Source of the DNA: Paenibacillus alvei DSM 29
Lineage (GTDB): Bacteria > Bacillota > Bacilli > Paenibacillales > Paenibacillaceae
Direction of reading: 5' to 3'
Assembly (NCBI RefSeq): GCF_000293805.1
Contig: NZ_AMBZ01000010.1
Coordinates: 62,001-126,000 of the forward strand
Length of the DNA: 64,000 bases
Shown: positions 18,360 to 25,652 of the stretch, piece by piece
How positions within the stretch are numbered: the stretch's first letter is position 1
Layout of the letters: every line of letters begins with the position of its first letter
The notes under the pieces: generated by a model
Told to the model about the DNA's origin: nothing
Databases searched by the model: none
What the model saw: the letters and a program-made list of their open reading frames with translations, nothing else
Position numbers and translations under genes: made by a program

Positions 18360-18877
18360 CTTTCATTAGCTCCTTCCAATCAGGTCAATCATTTTGTGTT
18401 GGTTGGTTATAACATGTTACAACTTTAATTATGAATACCTTTGTTCTAGAAACCCGCGTATATCCTCAATCCAACGAAGTTGTGAAAAACCCCACAAAAA
18501 ACCTTAAACGTTATCTAGACAGTAAAACATCATAGCAATCGGTAATCATTTTTATTATGATCCAAATGAATGAAAGTAAACCAAACAATAGAACCATAAT
18601 CACTTGCACATCGCATTATGCCCAACATCGACAAATTGTCGACAATTTACATACAATTCAACTGCAATGATATCGAGTTTCCAAATAAATTACAAGCACC
18701 TTTTTTGTAGAACAATCAATGAAAGCGGTTAATTTTGATAATTTTCACATTTATATCGACTTCCTTAGGCAAAGTACGGTTTCCTTCTTGTCGAGCTCCG
18801 TTTATAATGATAGATGTGCCTAAATACACAATGACCATGATCACATGGTCAGACATCGCCATTGGAGGTGCTCTGCC
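18360..18877. promoter_or_regulatory. Divergent regulatory region between NDH-2 and ferredoxin-NADP reductase genes
   Basis: 518 bp, AT-rich, no gene. It contains three inverted repeats: GTTATAACATGTTACAAC at 18406-18423, about 47 bp before the NDH-2 start; a Rex-like TTGTGAAAAACCCCACAA at 18480-18497; and the perfect palindrome AAATTGTCGACAATTT at 18633-18648. Confidence 0.6.
18480..18497. promoter_or_regulatory. Possible Rex (redox repressor) operator
   Basis: TTGTGAAAAACCCCACAA compared with Rex consensus TTGTGAAnnnnTTCACAA: left half perfect, right half 5 of 7. It lies 121 bp upstream of an NADH dehydrogenase gene, a known class of Rex target in Bacillota. The assignment is inference. 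Confidence 0.45.
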
Positions 18878-19888
18878 TTGAATTCACAACTTGCATCGCA
18901 ACCAGATGATGTAGTAGATATTTTAATTATTGGTGGCGGGCCTGCCGGTATGTTCGCCGCGTTCTACGGCGGAATGCGACAAGCTTCCGTTCGCCTTATT
19001 GAAAGCATGCCTCAGCTCGGAGGCCAATTAGCAGCATTATATCCGGAAAAATACATCTATGACGTAGCCGGATTCCCGAAAGTAACAGCGCAGGAACTTG
19101 TTAATTCCTTGAAAAAGCAGATGGAGCATTTCAATCCAGATGTTCGCTTGGAAGAGAAGGTTCTTGGTGTAGAAAAGCTTGGAGAGCGTCTATTTGCCGT
19201 TACTACAGACAAAAGCGTTCATCATGCAAAATCAGTTATCATTACAGCAGGCGTAGGTGCATTCGAACCTCGTCGTCTGGAGCTTCCAGAAGCAGCACAA
19301 TACGAGAAATCGAACCTGCACTACTTCGTAAGCGACCTGCAGCAGTTCAAGGGCCAGCGCGTGCTAATCAGCGGTGGCGGCGACTCTGCTGTCGATTGGG
19401 CACTTATGCTGGAGCCTATCGCAGAGCAAGTTACACTCATTCATCGCCGCGACAAATTCCGTGCGCGTGAACATAGTGTGGAGCAGTTGATGAACTCTAA
19501 GGTTAAAGTCATTACGCCAACAGAAATTACCGCGCTGCATGGAGATGCAGGCCGTATTGAGCGCGTAACACTGGCTGACACCAAATCGAAGGAAGCATTC
19601 GATATTGATGTAGATGCAGTAATCGTCAACTTCGGCTTCGTATCCTCGCTCGGTCCGATTTCCGAATGGGGGCTTAACATCGAAGGCGGCTCCATCGTTG
19701 TCGATTCCCGCATGGAAACAAACATTCCAGGCTTGTTCGCTGCCGGTGACATTACGACTTATCCTGGTAAGCTGAAACTGATCGCAGTCGGCTTTGGTGA
19801 AGCGCCAACCGCAATCAATAACGCTAAAGTATATATCGATCCAACAGCCAAGCTGTCTCCTGGTCACAGCAGCAGCATGAAAATGTAA
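18878..19888 (+). CDS. yumC: Ferredoxin/flavodoxin-NADP+ reductase, thioredoxin-reductase-like (YumC type)
   Basis: FAD/NADPH enzyme of 336 residues transferring electrons between NADPH and ferredoxin or flavodoxin. FAD motif [17 protein letters not shown] at the N-terminus; NADPH motif [15 protein letters not shown] near residue 160; C-terminal FAD contact [17 protein letters not shown]. It has no CxxC redox pair, which separates it from true thioredoxin reductases. I chose TTG at 18878 because GGAGG lies 9 nt upstream; the frame opens 33 bp earlier without support. Divergent from the NDH-2 gene, as expected of the yum neighbourhood. Confidence 0.93.
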   Translation: MNSQLASQPDDVVDILIIGGGPAGMFAAFYGGMRQASVRLIESMPQLGGQLAALYPEKYIYDVAGFPKVTAQELVNSLKKQMEHFNPDVRLEEKVLGVEKLGERLFAVTTDKSVHHAKSVIITAGVGAFEPRRLELPEAAQYEKSNLHYFVSDLQQFKGQRVLISGGGDSAVDWALMLEPIAEQVTLIHRRDKFRAREHSVEQLMNSKVKVITPTEITALHGDAGRIERVTLADTKSKEAFDIDVDAVIVNFGFVSSLGPISEWGLNIEGGSIVVDSRMETNIPGLFAAGDITTYPGKLKLIAVGFGEAPTAINNAKVYIDPTAKLSPGHSSSMKM

Positions 19889-19903
19889 CTAAATAAACGA
19901 AAA

Positions 19904-19952
19904 AAGGGTATCCTATCTCCAACATCTTTATATAACGGAGGAGGATACCCTT
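19904..19952 (+). promoter_or_regulatory. Hairpin sequestering the ribosome site and start codon of the next gene
   Basis: AAGGGTATCC (19904-19913) pairs perfectly with GGATACCCTT (19943-19952), and the adjacent TCTCC/GGAG can extend the stem. The 3' arm contains the GGAGGAGG site and the TTG start of the small zinc-ribbon gene. There is no U tract, so translational control is more likely than termination. Confidence 0.6.
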
Positions 19953-20202
19953 GTTTCATGTTTGTCCACTATGCAACGGCATTATCAGTACAGAAATCAT
20001 ATGTCCGAACTGTTTGAACCCAGCCACTGACAGCGGCAAACTGGAAGATTATGTTGGACCTTACGCCCCGTATCAGCCAGACGATTCCACATCTCATGAA
20101 ATCATGCTTCATGATGGTTCTGTGTCGATGCAGTGCCTGCATATAATCTATTGTGAGCACTGTCATGCAACTAACTATGTGAACGGCTTGGCTTGGGAGT
20201 AA
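19951..20202 (+). CDS. Small zinc-ribbon-like protein, function unknown
   Basis: Protein of 83 residues with three CxxC-type pairs: CPLC near residue 5, CPNC near 18 and CEHC near 68, suggesting one zinc site plus a spare pair. There is no membrane segment or signal peptide. TTG start with GGAGGAGG upstream, both inside a stable hairpin. I do not recognise a named family. It follows the ferredoxin-NADP reductase by 62 bp and may be read through from it. Confidence 0.7.
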   Translation: MFHVCPLCNGIISTEIICPNCLNPATDSGKLEDYVGPYAPYQPDDSTSHEIMLHDGSVSMQCLHIIYCEHCHATNYVNGLAWE

Positions 20203-20222
20203 AGTCTCGGCATGCCGGTCAT

Positions 20223-20378
20223 CTATGTGCATACCGGTATTCGGAAGAGGGTCGGACAAAGGCAGCGCCTTTTCATTTCCTCAAGCAGCAGCGCGATGAA
20301 TTCTTCATCCAATCGGAGCCTGATTGCCTGCTTATAAGAATCAATAAGCAGTTCATCGGAAAGCAAAGCCATCTGCAT
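20223..20378 (-). CDS. sda: Sporulation histidine kinase inhibitor Sda
   Basis: Short gene of 51 residues. LLSDELLIDSYKQAIRL is the Sda signature helix, followed by LDEEFIALLLEEMKRRCL, the second helix of the antiparallel hairpin that docks on the sporulation kinases. Sda blocks KinA-type autophosphorylation and so delays sporulation when replication is disturbed (family knowledge). ATG start with AAAGG 5 nt upstream; a second in-frame ATG lies two codons later. Its C-terminal tail (PTLFRIPVCT) differs from Bacillus. A cluster of DnaA-box-like sequences lies upstream. Confidence 0.85.
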   Translation of the reverse strand: MQMALLSDELLIDSYKQAIRLRLDEEFIALLLEEMKRRCLCPTLFRIPVCT

Positions 20379-20448
20379 CACAACCTTTCCTAAACTTTCC
20401 TGCCGGGTTCATCATATCACGGCTTTAGAAAGCAGAACAAGCGTTCCA

Positions 20449-20547
20449 ATATCCACAGGCAACTGTGGAAAAAATGTGAGTAATATGTTGATAAACGTCA
20501 AAAATCGTTGTCTAGCAGTGGGGATGATGTGGATATGGTTATTCACA
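20449..20547. promoter_or_regulatory. Cluster of four DnaA-box-like sequences upstream of sda
   Basis: TTATTCACA at 20539-20547 matches TTATNCACA exactly. ATATCCACA at 20449-20457, TGTGGAAAA at 20464-20472 (reverse) and TGTGGATAT at 20528-20536 (reverse) each match 8 of 9 against TTATCCACA. They lie 70-170 bp upstream of the sda start. DnaA control of sda is established in Bacillus subtilis; conservation here is inferred. Confidence 0.65.
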
Positions 20548-20652
20548 TCTTTTTGGCCTGTTCATTAATAAAAAAGTTTAATCACATCATGATATCTATT
20601 AAATGTTATCTATCAAATTTACACTTCTGGAATCTATACCCAGTGATTGTGG

Positions 20653-21315
20653 TTACTGCGGTCTCGTGTTTACCTCAAAAATCCAAATATGTCCCGAACG
20701 GTCTATCCCATAATCGAAGCCCAACTGTCCGATTCCAGGGTATTTCTTCTCTAAAATGGCTGTGGATACTCTTGTCAGGTGTTTCATTTTACTCTTTTTA
20801 GCGCTAACGCTTTGTCCAGGAAGCGATTGAGTAATGCCTTGGGCTGCGGTAAGCATCGTACCTCCCTTGCACAAGTTCGTCACGAACAATCCTCTTTTCG
20901 CTAATCGTCCAACCATTGCACGAAATCCCCATTTGCCGTTCTTCTTCACTACCTTTACTCGATAATCAATCGGTCTTCCGCCAATTGTAGCAAGATCAAT
21001 TCCCCGCTGTATCAGGTTGGCGCGCTTTTTTTTCACACCTGACAATGATCGCACCATGGCGTCGAACTCGTCGAAGCTGCGCGTATTTGAGCGGTACGTA
21101 TAGCGATAGGTCGATCCACTTTTCGTTACTTTTATTACTCCCGAACCACCAGTACCAACGACAGGCTTGACGACGACATAACCGTATTTGTTCAACATTT
21201 GGTGAAGATTGGACGTATTATAAATGCGCGTTGCTGGAATATGCCCTGCGATGCGCGGATCTGATAATAATGCCGCAGTCTTCAACCACTTGTTAGCTAG
21301 CTGTCTGCCTTCCAT
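20653..21315 (-). CDS. YheC/YheD family ATP-grasp protein (spore-coat associated type)
   Basis: Protein of 220 residues with an ATP-grasp layout: VVVKPVVGTGGSGVIKV (glycine-rich ATP loop) near residue 45, LIQRGIDLATIGGRPIDYRVKV in the middle, and the metal-binding end GHIWIFEVNTRPQ. This is the YheC/YheD pattern, found in endospore coat-associated proteins of Bacillus; the reaction is unknown. Bacillus YheC/D are longer, so this is a short member holding just the grasp domain. Start ATG 21315 with AAAGGGGAG upstream. Stand-alone gene. Confidence 0.85.
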   Translation of the reverse strand: MEGRQLANKWLKTAALLSDPRIAGHIPATRIYNTSNLHQMLNKYGYVVVKPVVGTGGSGVIKVTKSGSTYRYTYRSNTRSFDEFDAMVRSLSGVKKKRANLIQRGIDLATIGGRPIDYRVKVVKKNGKWGFRAMVGRLAKRGLFVTNLCKGGTMLTAAQGITQSLPGQSVSAKKSKMKHLTRVSTAILEKKYPGIGQLGFDYGIDRSGHIWIFEVNTRPQ

Positions 21316-21511
21316 TCGTGTCTCCCCTTTCGTCTTCAATACTTATACATACTCAAGAGAAGCTCACGATTCTTGTATGATTGTCCAAGGCACACGCCTT
21401 ATTTCATTGAACTGGATCAATATGGACGCTTAATGCTTGTCATTTTCAAGACTGGGATGGTATCGTATAAGGGATAATAATGGATGGATATAAAGGATGG
21501 GAGCGACCGTC

Positions 21512-21718
21512 ATGTCAACTGCAGCTGTATATGAAGCGTTGTACTGGATAGCGATCGTATCCATGTCTGTCGTGCTTGTGCTTGCCAATGTCGGAATACT
21601 TGCGATCGGCTTTCAATTTTGGAGAAAGCATAGACGGGTGCTTGGTGCAGCATGCTGGCTGTTCTCCGTATTTTGCTTCTATTTGATCTCCATCATGATC
21701 AACAAGACGTTCTTATGA
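21512..21718 (+). CDS. Small two-helix membrane protein, unknown
   Basis: Protein of 68 residues with two predicted membrane helices (WIAIVSMSVVLVLANVGILAIGF and LGAACWLFSVFCFYLISIMI by eye) joined by a basic loop (WRKHRRV). The ATG at 21512 has GGGAG 8 nt upstream; an ATG 15 nt earlier has no site. No family recognised. It is followed by a strong terminator, so it is its own unit ahead of the two-component system. Confidence 0.6.
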   Translation: MSTAAVYEALYWIAIVSMSVVLVLANVGILAIGFQFWRKHRRVLGAACWLFSVFCFYLISIMINKTFL

Positions 21719-21773
21719 TGGTCATGTCCTGATCAAAAAGCTTGATCGTCTCCCGCATGACGGACAACGGGGC

Positions 21774-21816
21774 AAAATCCTTGAGCTGCGCGCTATGCGC
21801 TGCCTCAAGGATTTTT
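21774..21816 (+). terminator. Terminator upstream of the two-component system
   Basis: AAAATCCTTGAG, loop of 18 nt, CTCAAGGATTTTT: a 12-bp stem with A and T tracts on both sides. Confidence 0.9.
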
Positions 21817-21873
21817 GTGCTTCACCCTGCATTGAGCCGCTTAAGCCGTTCCTATCTGAATGGAGGAATCCCT

Positions 21874-22554
21874 TTGATCATTCATGTACTCGTTGCAGAT
21901 GATGATCCGAATATTGTAACAATGCTGCGCCTTGTGCTGGAATCGGAACAGTATCACGTCTTCGACGCAAGTGATGGGCAAGCTGCAGCACGTATCCTGG
22001 AGCAGGAAACCATACATATTGCAATCGTGGATGTGATGATGCCGCTAAAGGACGGATGGACCTTATGTGCCGAAATTCGCCAGCAATATGATATTCCGGT
22101 TATGATGCTGACCGCGCTGGGGGAGCTTGAAGACAAAGAGCAAGGATTTGCAGCCGGCACCGATGATTATTTGGTGAAGCCATTTGAACCGAAGGAACTG
22201 TTATTCCGCATGAAGGCGCTGCTTCGTCGGTATCAAATTGTCTCTGACAGCCTCATACGTATTGGTGCAACGACTATAGATCGTCAAAGCTATACGATAA
22301 CCACATCCGGTGCAGAGCATACACTCCCACGCAAGGAGTTTGAGCTGTTGGCTCAGCTTTCTTCCTATCCGGGGCGCATCTTTACTAGAGAACAACTGCT
22401 TGCTTGGATATGGGGTGCCGACTACGAGGGAGATAGCAGAACCATAGACGTACATATTAAGCGTCTACGTGAGCGCTTCCCTGAAGATTCGAGCGATTTT
22501 CGCATCACGACGATTCGAGGTCTTGGCTACAAATTGGAGGTTCATGAGCCTTGA
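21874..22554 (+). CDS. Response regulator, OmpR/PhoB family
   Basis: Receiver domain with the acidic pocket VADDDPN and the phospho-accepting Asp in IVDVMMPLKDGW (around residue 50), the conserved Thr in MMLTALG and Lys in YLVKPFEP. The C-terminal winged-helix DNA-binding domain contains LPRKEFELLAQLSSYPG and DVHIKRLRERF. 226 residues, normal. TTG start at 21874, with GGAGG 7 nt before it. It overlaps its kinase by 4 bp (TTGA). The most obvious target is the downstream DUF2871 gene, whose upstream region carries an 11-bp-period direct repeat. Confidence 0.94.
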   Translation: MIIHVLVADDDPNIVTMLRLVLESEQYHVFDASDGQAAARILEQETIHIAIVDVMMPLKDGWTLCAEIRQQYDIPVMMLTALGELEDKEQGFAAGTDDYLVKPFEPKELLFRMKALLRRYQIVSDSLIRIGATTIDRQSYTITTSGAEHTLPRKEFELLAQLSSYPGRIFTREQLLAWIWGADYEGDSRTIDVHIKRLRERFPEDSSDFRITTIRGLGYKLEVHEP

Positions 22555-23963
22555 AAACACTCTATACTCGAATTGTATTCTTTTCCGCCGTTATCGTCTT
22601 TATCAGCTTCGTGTGCGGCGTTTTTCTCGCGAATATTGCACATAATCAGGCGATCTCGAGCCATTATGAGCAGAAGATGGAGAAGGTTGGTCAAGCACTG
22701 TCCCACATGAACAGTATGCTGTCGGCTGGTACCCATTCGACGGATGAGGCCCTTTCGAACCTAGCTGAGCTAGGGTATCAATTGTATCTTGTTGATCCGG
22801 AACACCATGTGAAAACATTCGGCAGACCTTTTAAGCACGCAGATATTGCCTCTAAAGATATTGATAGTGTGCTTACAGGCAATACGTACCTCGGCATGCT
22901 TAAGCAGGGTGAATGGAGCAGCCTGTTCGTTCCCGCTATATTCGAGAACCGACTTGCGCTCAGCCATGGCATACCACTTGTCATTCATGGAGAACGTCAT
23001 GCCTTGTTCATCCGTCCCGACATGGTGCAGCAGACTGAAGAAGTTCGCGTCCTTATTGCCGTGCTGCTCATTTCTACCTTCGTCATTAGTTTGGTGCTCA
23101 TATCTGTGAAGACACGCTATCTGGTCAAGCCGCTTCAACGGCTAACTCGCGCTACGATGGAACTGGAGAAAGGCAACTATGAGGTGAAACTGGATCTTCA
23201 TCGCAATGACGAAATCGGGGAGCTTGCAAGGCGGTTCACGGTAATGGCTGGCGCACTCGGTCAGCTCGATTCTGTACAGAAGCAGTTTGTAGCGAACGTA
23301 TCCCATGAAATTCAATCTCCATTGACCTCCATACAAGGTCTAGCCCAACAGTTGATGGATCATCCACTGCCGCCAGAGCAGGAACGACGCTATTTGCATA
23401 TCATTGCAGAGGAATCACGGCGCTTATCCGGCATTAGCCGGCAGCTACTGACTCTCGCCTCGCTGGAACGAGGTAAGGAGATGATGAAGCAGGCGCCTAT
23501 CCGGCTGGATGAGCAGCTGCGCGAGGTCATTATACTGCTGGAGCCACAATGGGGCATAAAGGACATGGAGCTGAATCTCCAACTCGATCAGGTGATATGG
23601 ATAGGAGATGCTGGATTGCTTCATCAAGCATGGACGAATCTGCTGACGAATGCGATTAAATTCACTGCGCCGCAAGGAACAATTACGGTACGATGCCATC
23701 AACAGGGAGAAGACATTATCATAGTTGTATCTGATACGGGGAGAGGAATTCCTCAAGACGTACTTCCGCACATTTTCGAGCGATTTTACAAATACAACGA
23801 ACATGTGGAGCCAGGACAAGCACAACTAGGCACAGGTCTTGGTTTAGCGATCGTCAAACGAATTATTGAGTTGCATAACGGGACGATTAGTGCATTAAGC
23901 GAATCAGGAAAAGGCACGACCTTCACCGTCCGATTAGCTGCCTCAGACAAACACAGAACATGA
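22551..23963 (+). CDS. Sensor histidine kinase
   Basis: Membrane histidine kinase of 470 residues: TM1 near 7-28, an extracytoplasmic sensing region of about 130 residues with no recognised fold, TM2 near 165-185, HAMP (LVKPLQRLTRATMELEKGNYEV), the phospho-acceptor His in VSHEIQSPLTSIQ, and a HATPase domain with the N box NLLTNAIKF and G boxes DTGRGIP and GTGLGLAIV. It starts at TTG 22551 overlapping the regulator stop, so translation is coupled. The signal is unknown. Confidence 0.94.
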   Translation: MKTLYTRIVFFSAVIVFISFVCGVFLANIAHNQAISSHYEQKMEKVGQALSHMNSMLSAGTHSTDEALSNLAELGYQLYLVDPEHHVKTFGRPFKHADIASKDIDSVLTGNTYLGMLKQGEWSSLFVPAIFENRLALSHGIPLVIHGERHALFIRPDMVQQTEEVRVLIAVLLISTFVISLVLISVKTRYLVKPLQRLTRATMELEKGNYEVKLDLHRNDEIGELARRFTVMAGALGQLDSVQKQFVANVSHEIQSPLTSIQGLAQQLMDHPLPPEQERRYLHIIAEESRRLSGISRQLLTLASLERGKEMMKQAPIRLDEQLREVIILLEPQWGIKDMELNLQLDQVIWIGDAGLLHQAWTNLLTNAIKFTAPQGTITVRCHQQGEDIIIVVSDTGRGIPQDVLPHIFERFYKYNEHVEPGQAQLGTGLGLAIVKRIIELHNGTISALSESGKGTTFTVRLAASDKHRT

Positions 23964-23980
23964 CCTCGTTGTCATGTTCT
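23955..23980 (+). terminator. Inverted repeat at the end of the kinase gene
   Basis: AGAACATGAC, loop CTCGTT, GTCATGTTCT: perfect 10-bp stem overlapping the stop codon. There is no U tract, so it may be a weak terminator or an mRNA-end structure. Confidence 0.5.
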
Positions 23981-23981
23981 G

Positions 23982-23998
23982 TTCATATTGGGTTCATA
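23982..23998 (+). promoter_or_regulatory. Direct repeat, candidate OmpR-type response-regulator site
   Basis: TTCATATTGGGTTCATA: two TTCATA copies with an 11-bp period, one helical turn, as OmpR/PhoB regulators prefer. It lies about 60 bp before the DUF2871 start and just after the cognate two-component genes. Inference. Confidence 0.4.
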
Positions 23999-24056
23999 CA
24001 ACTGCGGTACACTCCTATCATCCATGCGAATGACACTACAAAGGAGAGAGTTTACT

Positions 24057-24455
24057 GTGAAAAAACTGTATTACACTTCATTCTTTTATGCCATTCTTGG
24101 CCTTATATCGGGTATCTTTTACCGAGAGTTCACGAAAGTAAACGAATTCATGGATTACACAGCGCTAAAACCGCTGCATACTCATATTCTCGTCTTGGGC
24201 TTTCTGTTCTTCCTGCTGGCTACCCTGCTCGCGAAGCAATTCCGTGTACATGAGGTTCGTTCATTCAAAGGCTGGTACTATGTATACAATATCGGCCTGC
24301 TTATTACAATTGCCGCAATGACGGTGCGCGGTCTTCTGCAAGTAAATGGAACAGATATGAAGGGCTTGAGCCATATGGCAGGCCTCGGACACGCTGTATT
24401 GGGAGCAAGCATTATTTGGTTCATGATCTTGCTGGGTAAAAAAATTAAGGAATAG
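24057..24455 (+). CDS. DUF2871 family membrane protein
   Basis: Protein of 132 residues with four hydrophobic segments (SFFYAILGLISGIF, HILVLGFLFFLLATLL, YNIGLLITIAAMTV, LGHAVLGASIIWFMIL). Conserved His residues in PLHTHILVLGF and GLGHAVLG suggest heme or metal contacts, as in heme-copper-like small proteins (inference). The family as I know it is DUF2871, function unknown. GTG start at 24057 with AAAGGAGAG upstream. It directly follows the two-component system and is probably its target. Confidence 0.82.
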   Translation: MKKLYYTSFFYAILGLISGIFYREFTKVNEFMDYTALKPLHTHILVLGFLFFLLATLLAKQFRVHEVRSFKGWYYVYNIGLLITIAAMTVRGLLQVNGTDMKGLSHMAGLGHAVLGASIIWFMILLGKKIKE

Positions 24456-24478
24456 CTTTACACATACCGAGCATAGCG

Positions 24479-24524
24479 GAAGGCTGCACCGGCTCCCCCA
24501 TCAGGAGTAAGGGCAGCCTTCTTT
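24479..24524 (+). terminator. DUF2871 gene terminator
   Basis: GAAGGCTGC, loop of about 25 nt, GCAGCCTTC, then TTT. Confidence 0.8.
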
Positions 24525-24594
24525 GATTGAGACAGACGACTGATTTGTCCAACTTCGATTTCAACTGCACGACGATACAATTACAATTGCTGCA

Positions 24595-24816
24595 TTAGCA
24601 GCTGCCAGAGCTTTCAATGACAGTTGCCCCTGTCGTCCCTGCATGGTACGTGTTGTTGTGATTTTGCGCGTCTCTTGTTGATTCTTGACGGGAACTGTAG
24701 CAGGTTCCTTGCCATCCTCCCGGACATTCTGAGCAATACGCTCTATAGGACACCAGCGTCGTACGATCCACATGAGTGGATTGCTGTACTTGGTGGGCAT
24801 CATAATGTTCATTCAT
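24595..24816 (-). CDS. Small Cys-containing hydrophilic protein, unknown
   Basis: Protein of 73 residues. AGGAGGTGAT, close to the ideal anti-Shine-Dalgarno complement, sits 4 nt before the ATG at 24816, which argues strongly that this is a real and well-translated gene. The protein is rich in Thr, Ser, Gln and His, with Cys at YCSEC, GTC and the C-terminal SC. No signal peptide or membrane segment. The composition resembles small spore or coat proteins, but that is only suggestive. No family recognised. Confidence 0.65.
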   Translation of the reverse strand: MNEHYDAHQVQQSTHVDRTTLVSYRAYCSECPGGWQGTCYSSRQESTRDAQNHNNTYHAGTTGATVIESSGSC

Positions 24817-24903
24817 AGGTATCACCTCCTACTCGTTATAAGGTTCGCTGAAATAATTTGCAGTATGTTTAGAAATATTAGGATTTGTGGTAAGAAACGC
24901 AAT

Positions 24904-24953
24904 AAAAAAGACCTCTCTTACGGGAGGACGATCTACCGTAATAAGAGGTCTTC
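24904..24953 (-). terminator. erpA terminator (bidirectional in form)
   Basis: Minus strand AAGACCTCTTATTACGG, loop of about 12 nt, CCGTAAGAGAGGTCTT, then TTTTATT. Confidence 0.85.
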
Positions 24954-25025
24954 TGTATCAGCTGAATCACGATCATCGAATCAAGCTGTGCGATTCAATT
25001 CTATAATTATAGTTCAAGTACTCGA

Positions 25026-25385
25026 CTAGTCGTCACACTTCTCTGCTTTTCCCGCATCTGTAGCTGTACGGAAGCTGGAGCCGCAGCCGCATGTCGCTAC
25101 CGCGTTCGGGTTGTCGATCGTGAAGCCGCCAGACATGCCAGATTCCTTATAATCGATGACGAGTCCGCTCAGGTGAGGCACACTCTCTTTGTCGATAACG
25201 ACCTTCATGCCGCCAATCTCCGTGTGCACATCTTCCTCCGTTTCCTCATCATCAAATCCCATACCATAAGAAAACCCGCTGCATCCGCCAGGGCGAACAC
25301 CAATACGCAGGAACAAATTTTCATTTTCTTCTTGTGCAATCATATCCTTTATCTTTTCAATCGCTTCATCGCTGATTGTAATCAT
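25026..25385 (-). CDS. erpA: A-type iron-sulfur cluster insertion protein (ErpA/IscA/HesB)
   Basis: Fe-S carrier of 119 residues that hands clusters to apo-proteins. The three ligand cysteines are visible: GGCSGFSYGM near residue 35 and CGCGSSF near 102. ATG at 25385 with GGAGG 9 nt upstream; the longer frame to 25451 has no ribosome site. Slightly longer than the standard 107-115 because of an acidic C-terminal tail (AEKCDD), which adds a fourth Cys. Divergent from mqnE, an Fe-S enzyme. Confidence 0.92.
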   Translation of the reverse strand: MITISDEAIEKIKDMIAQEENENLFLRIGVRPGGCSGFSYGMGFDDEETEEDVHTEIGGMKVVIDKESVPHLSGLVIDYKESGMSGGFTIDNPNAVATCGCGSSFRTATDAGKAEKCDD

Positions 25386-25487
25386 TCTAATCACCCTCCT
25401 CGTATTACTAAGTATAACCATCCCTTTCGGCATATACAAGAGAACATGCAATGCTGGTAATTTGCACCTTTACTTCCTGTAGACGTA

Positions 25488-25516
25488 TTGCCCCACCTCT
25501 TATGCGAATGTATAAT
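25488..25516 (+). promoter_or_regulatory. Promoter of the mqnE transcription unit
   Basis: -35 TTGCCC (25488-25493), spacer of exactly 17 bp, -10 TATAAT (25511-25516). It points toward mqnE, with about 130 nt of leader before the start codon. Confidence 0.65.
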
Positions 25517-25555
25517 GGTACTGACATCAATTATTGTGATTCGTTTCACTGCAAT

Positions 25556-25588
25556 CTCCGACGGAACTTATCCGCCGCGGAGTTTTTT
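25556..25588 (+). terminator. Terminator-like hairpin inside the mqnE leader
   Basis: CTCCG and CGGAG enclose an inner CGG/CCG stem and are followed by TTTTTT. It lies 40 bp after the promoter and 65 bp before mqnE, so it may be a transcription attenuator. Confidence 0.6.
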
Positions 25589-25652
25589 ATTTGTCAATAA
25601 CAGCATTTTGGTGCTGAAAATGACATGATATCTACCTGAAGGGGGCCTGTTT

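Noticed and set aside
20193-20393. 66-codon plus-strand frame
   Set aside because: It is the reverse of sda, which has the clear Sda signature and a ribosome site on the other strand.
24561-24812. 83-codon minus-strand frame overlapping the small Cys-containing gene
   Set aside because: Different frame from the ATG that follows the ideal AGGAGGTGAT site; composition typical of a shadow frame.
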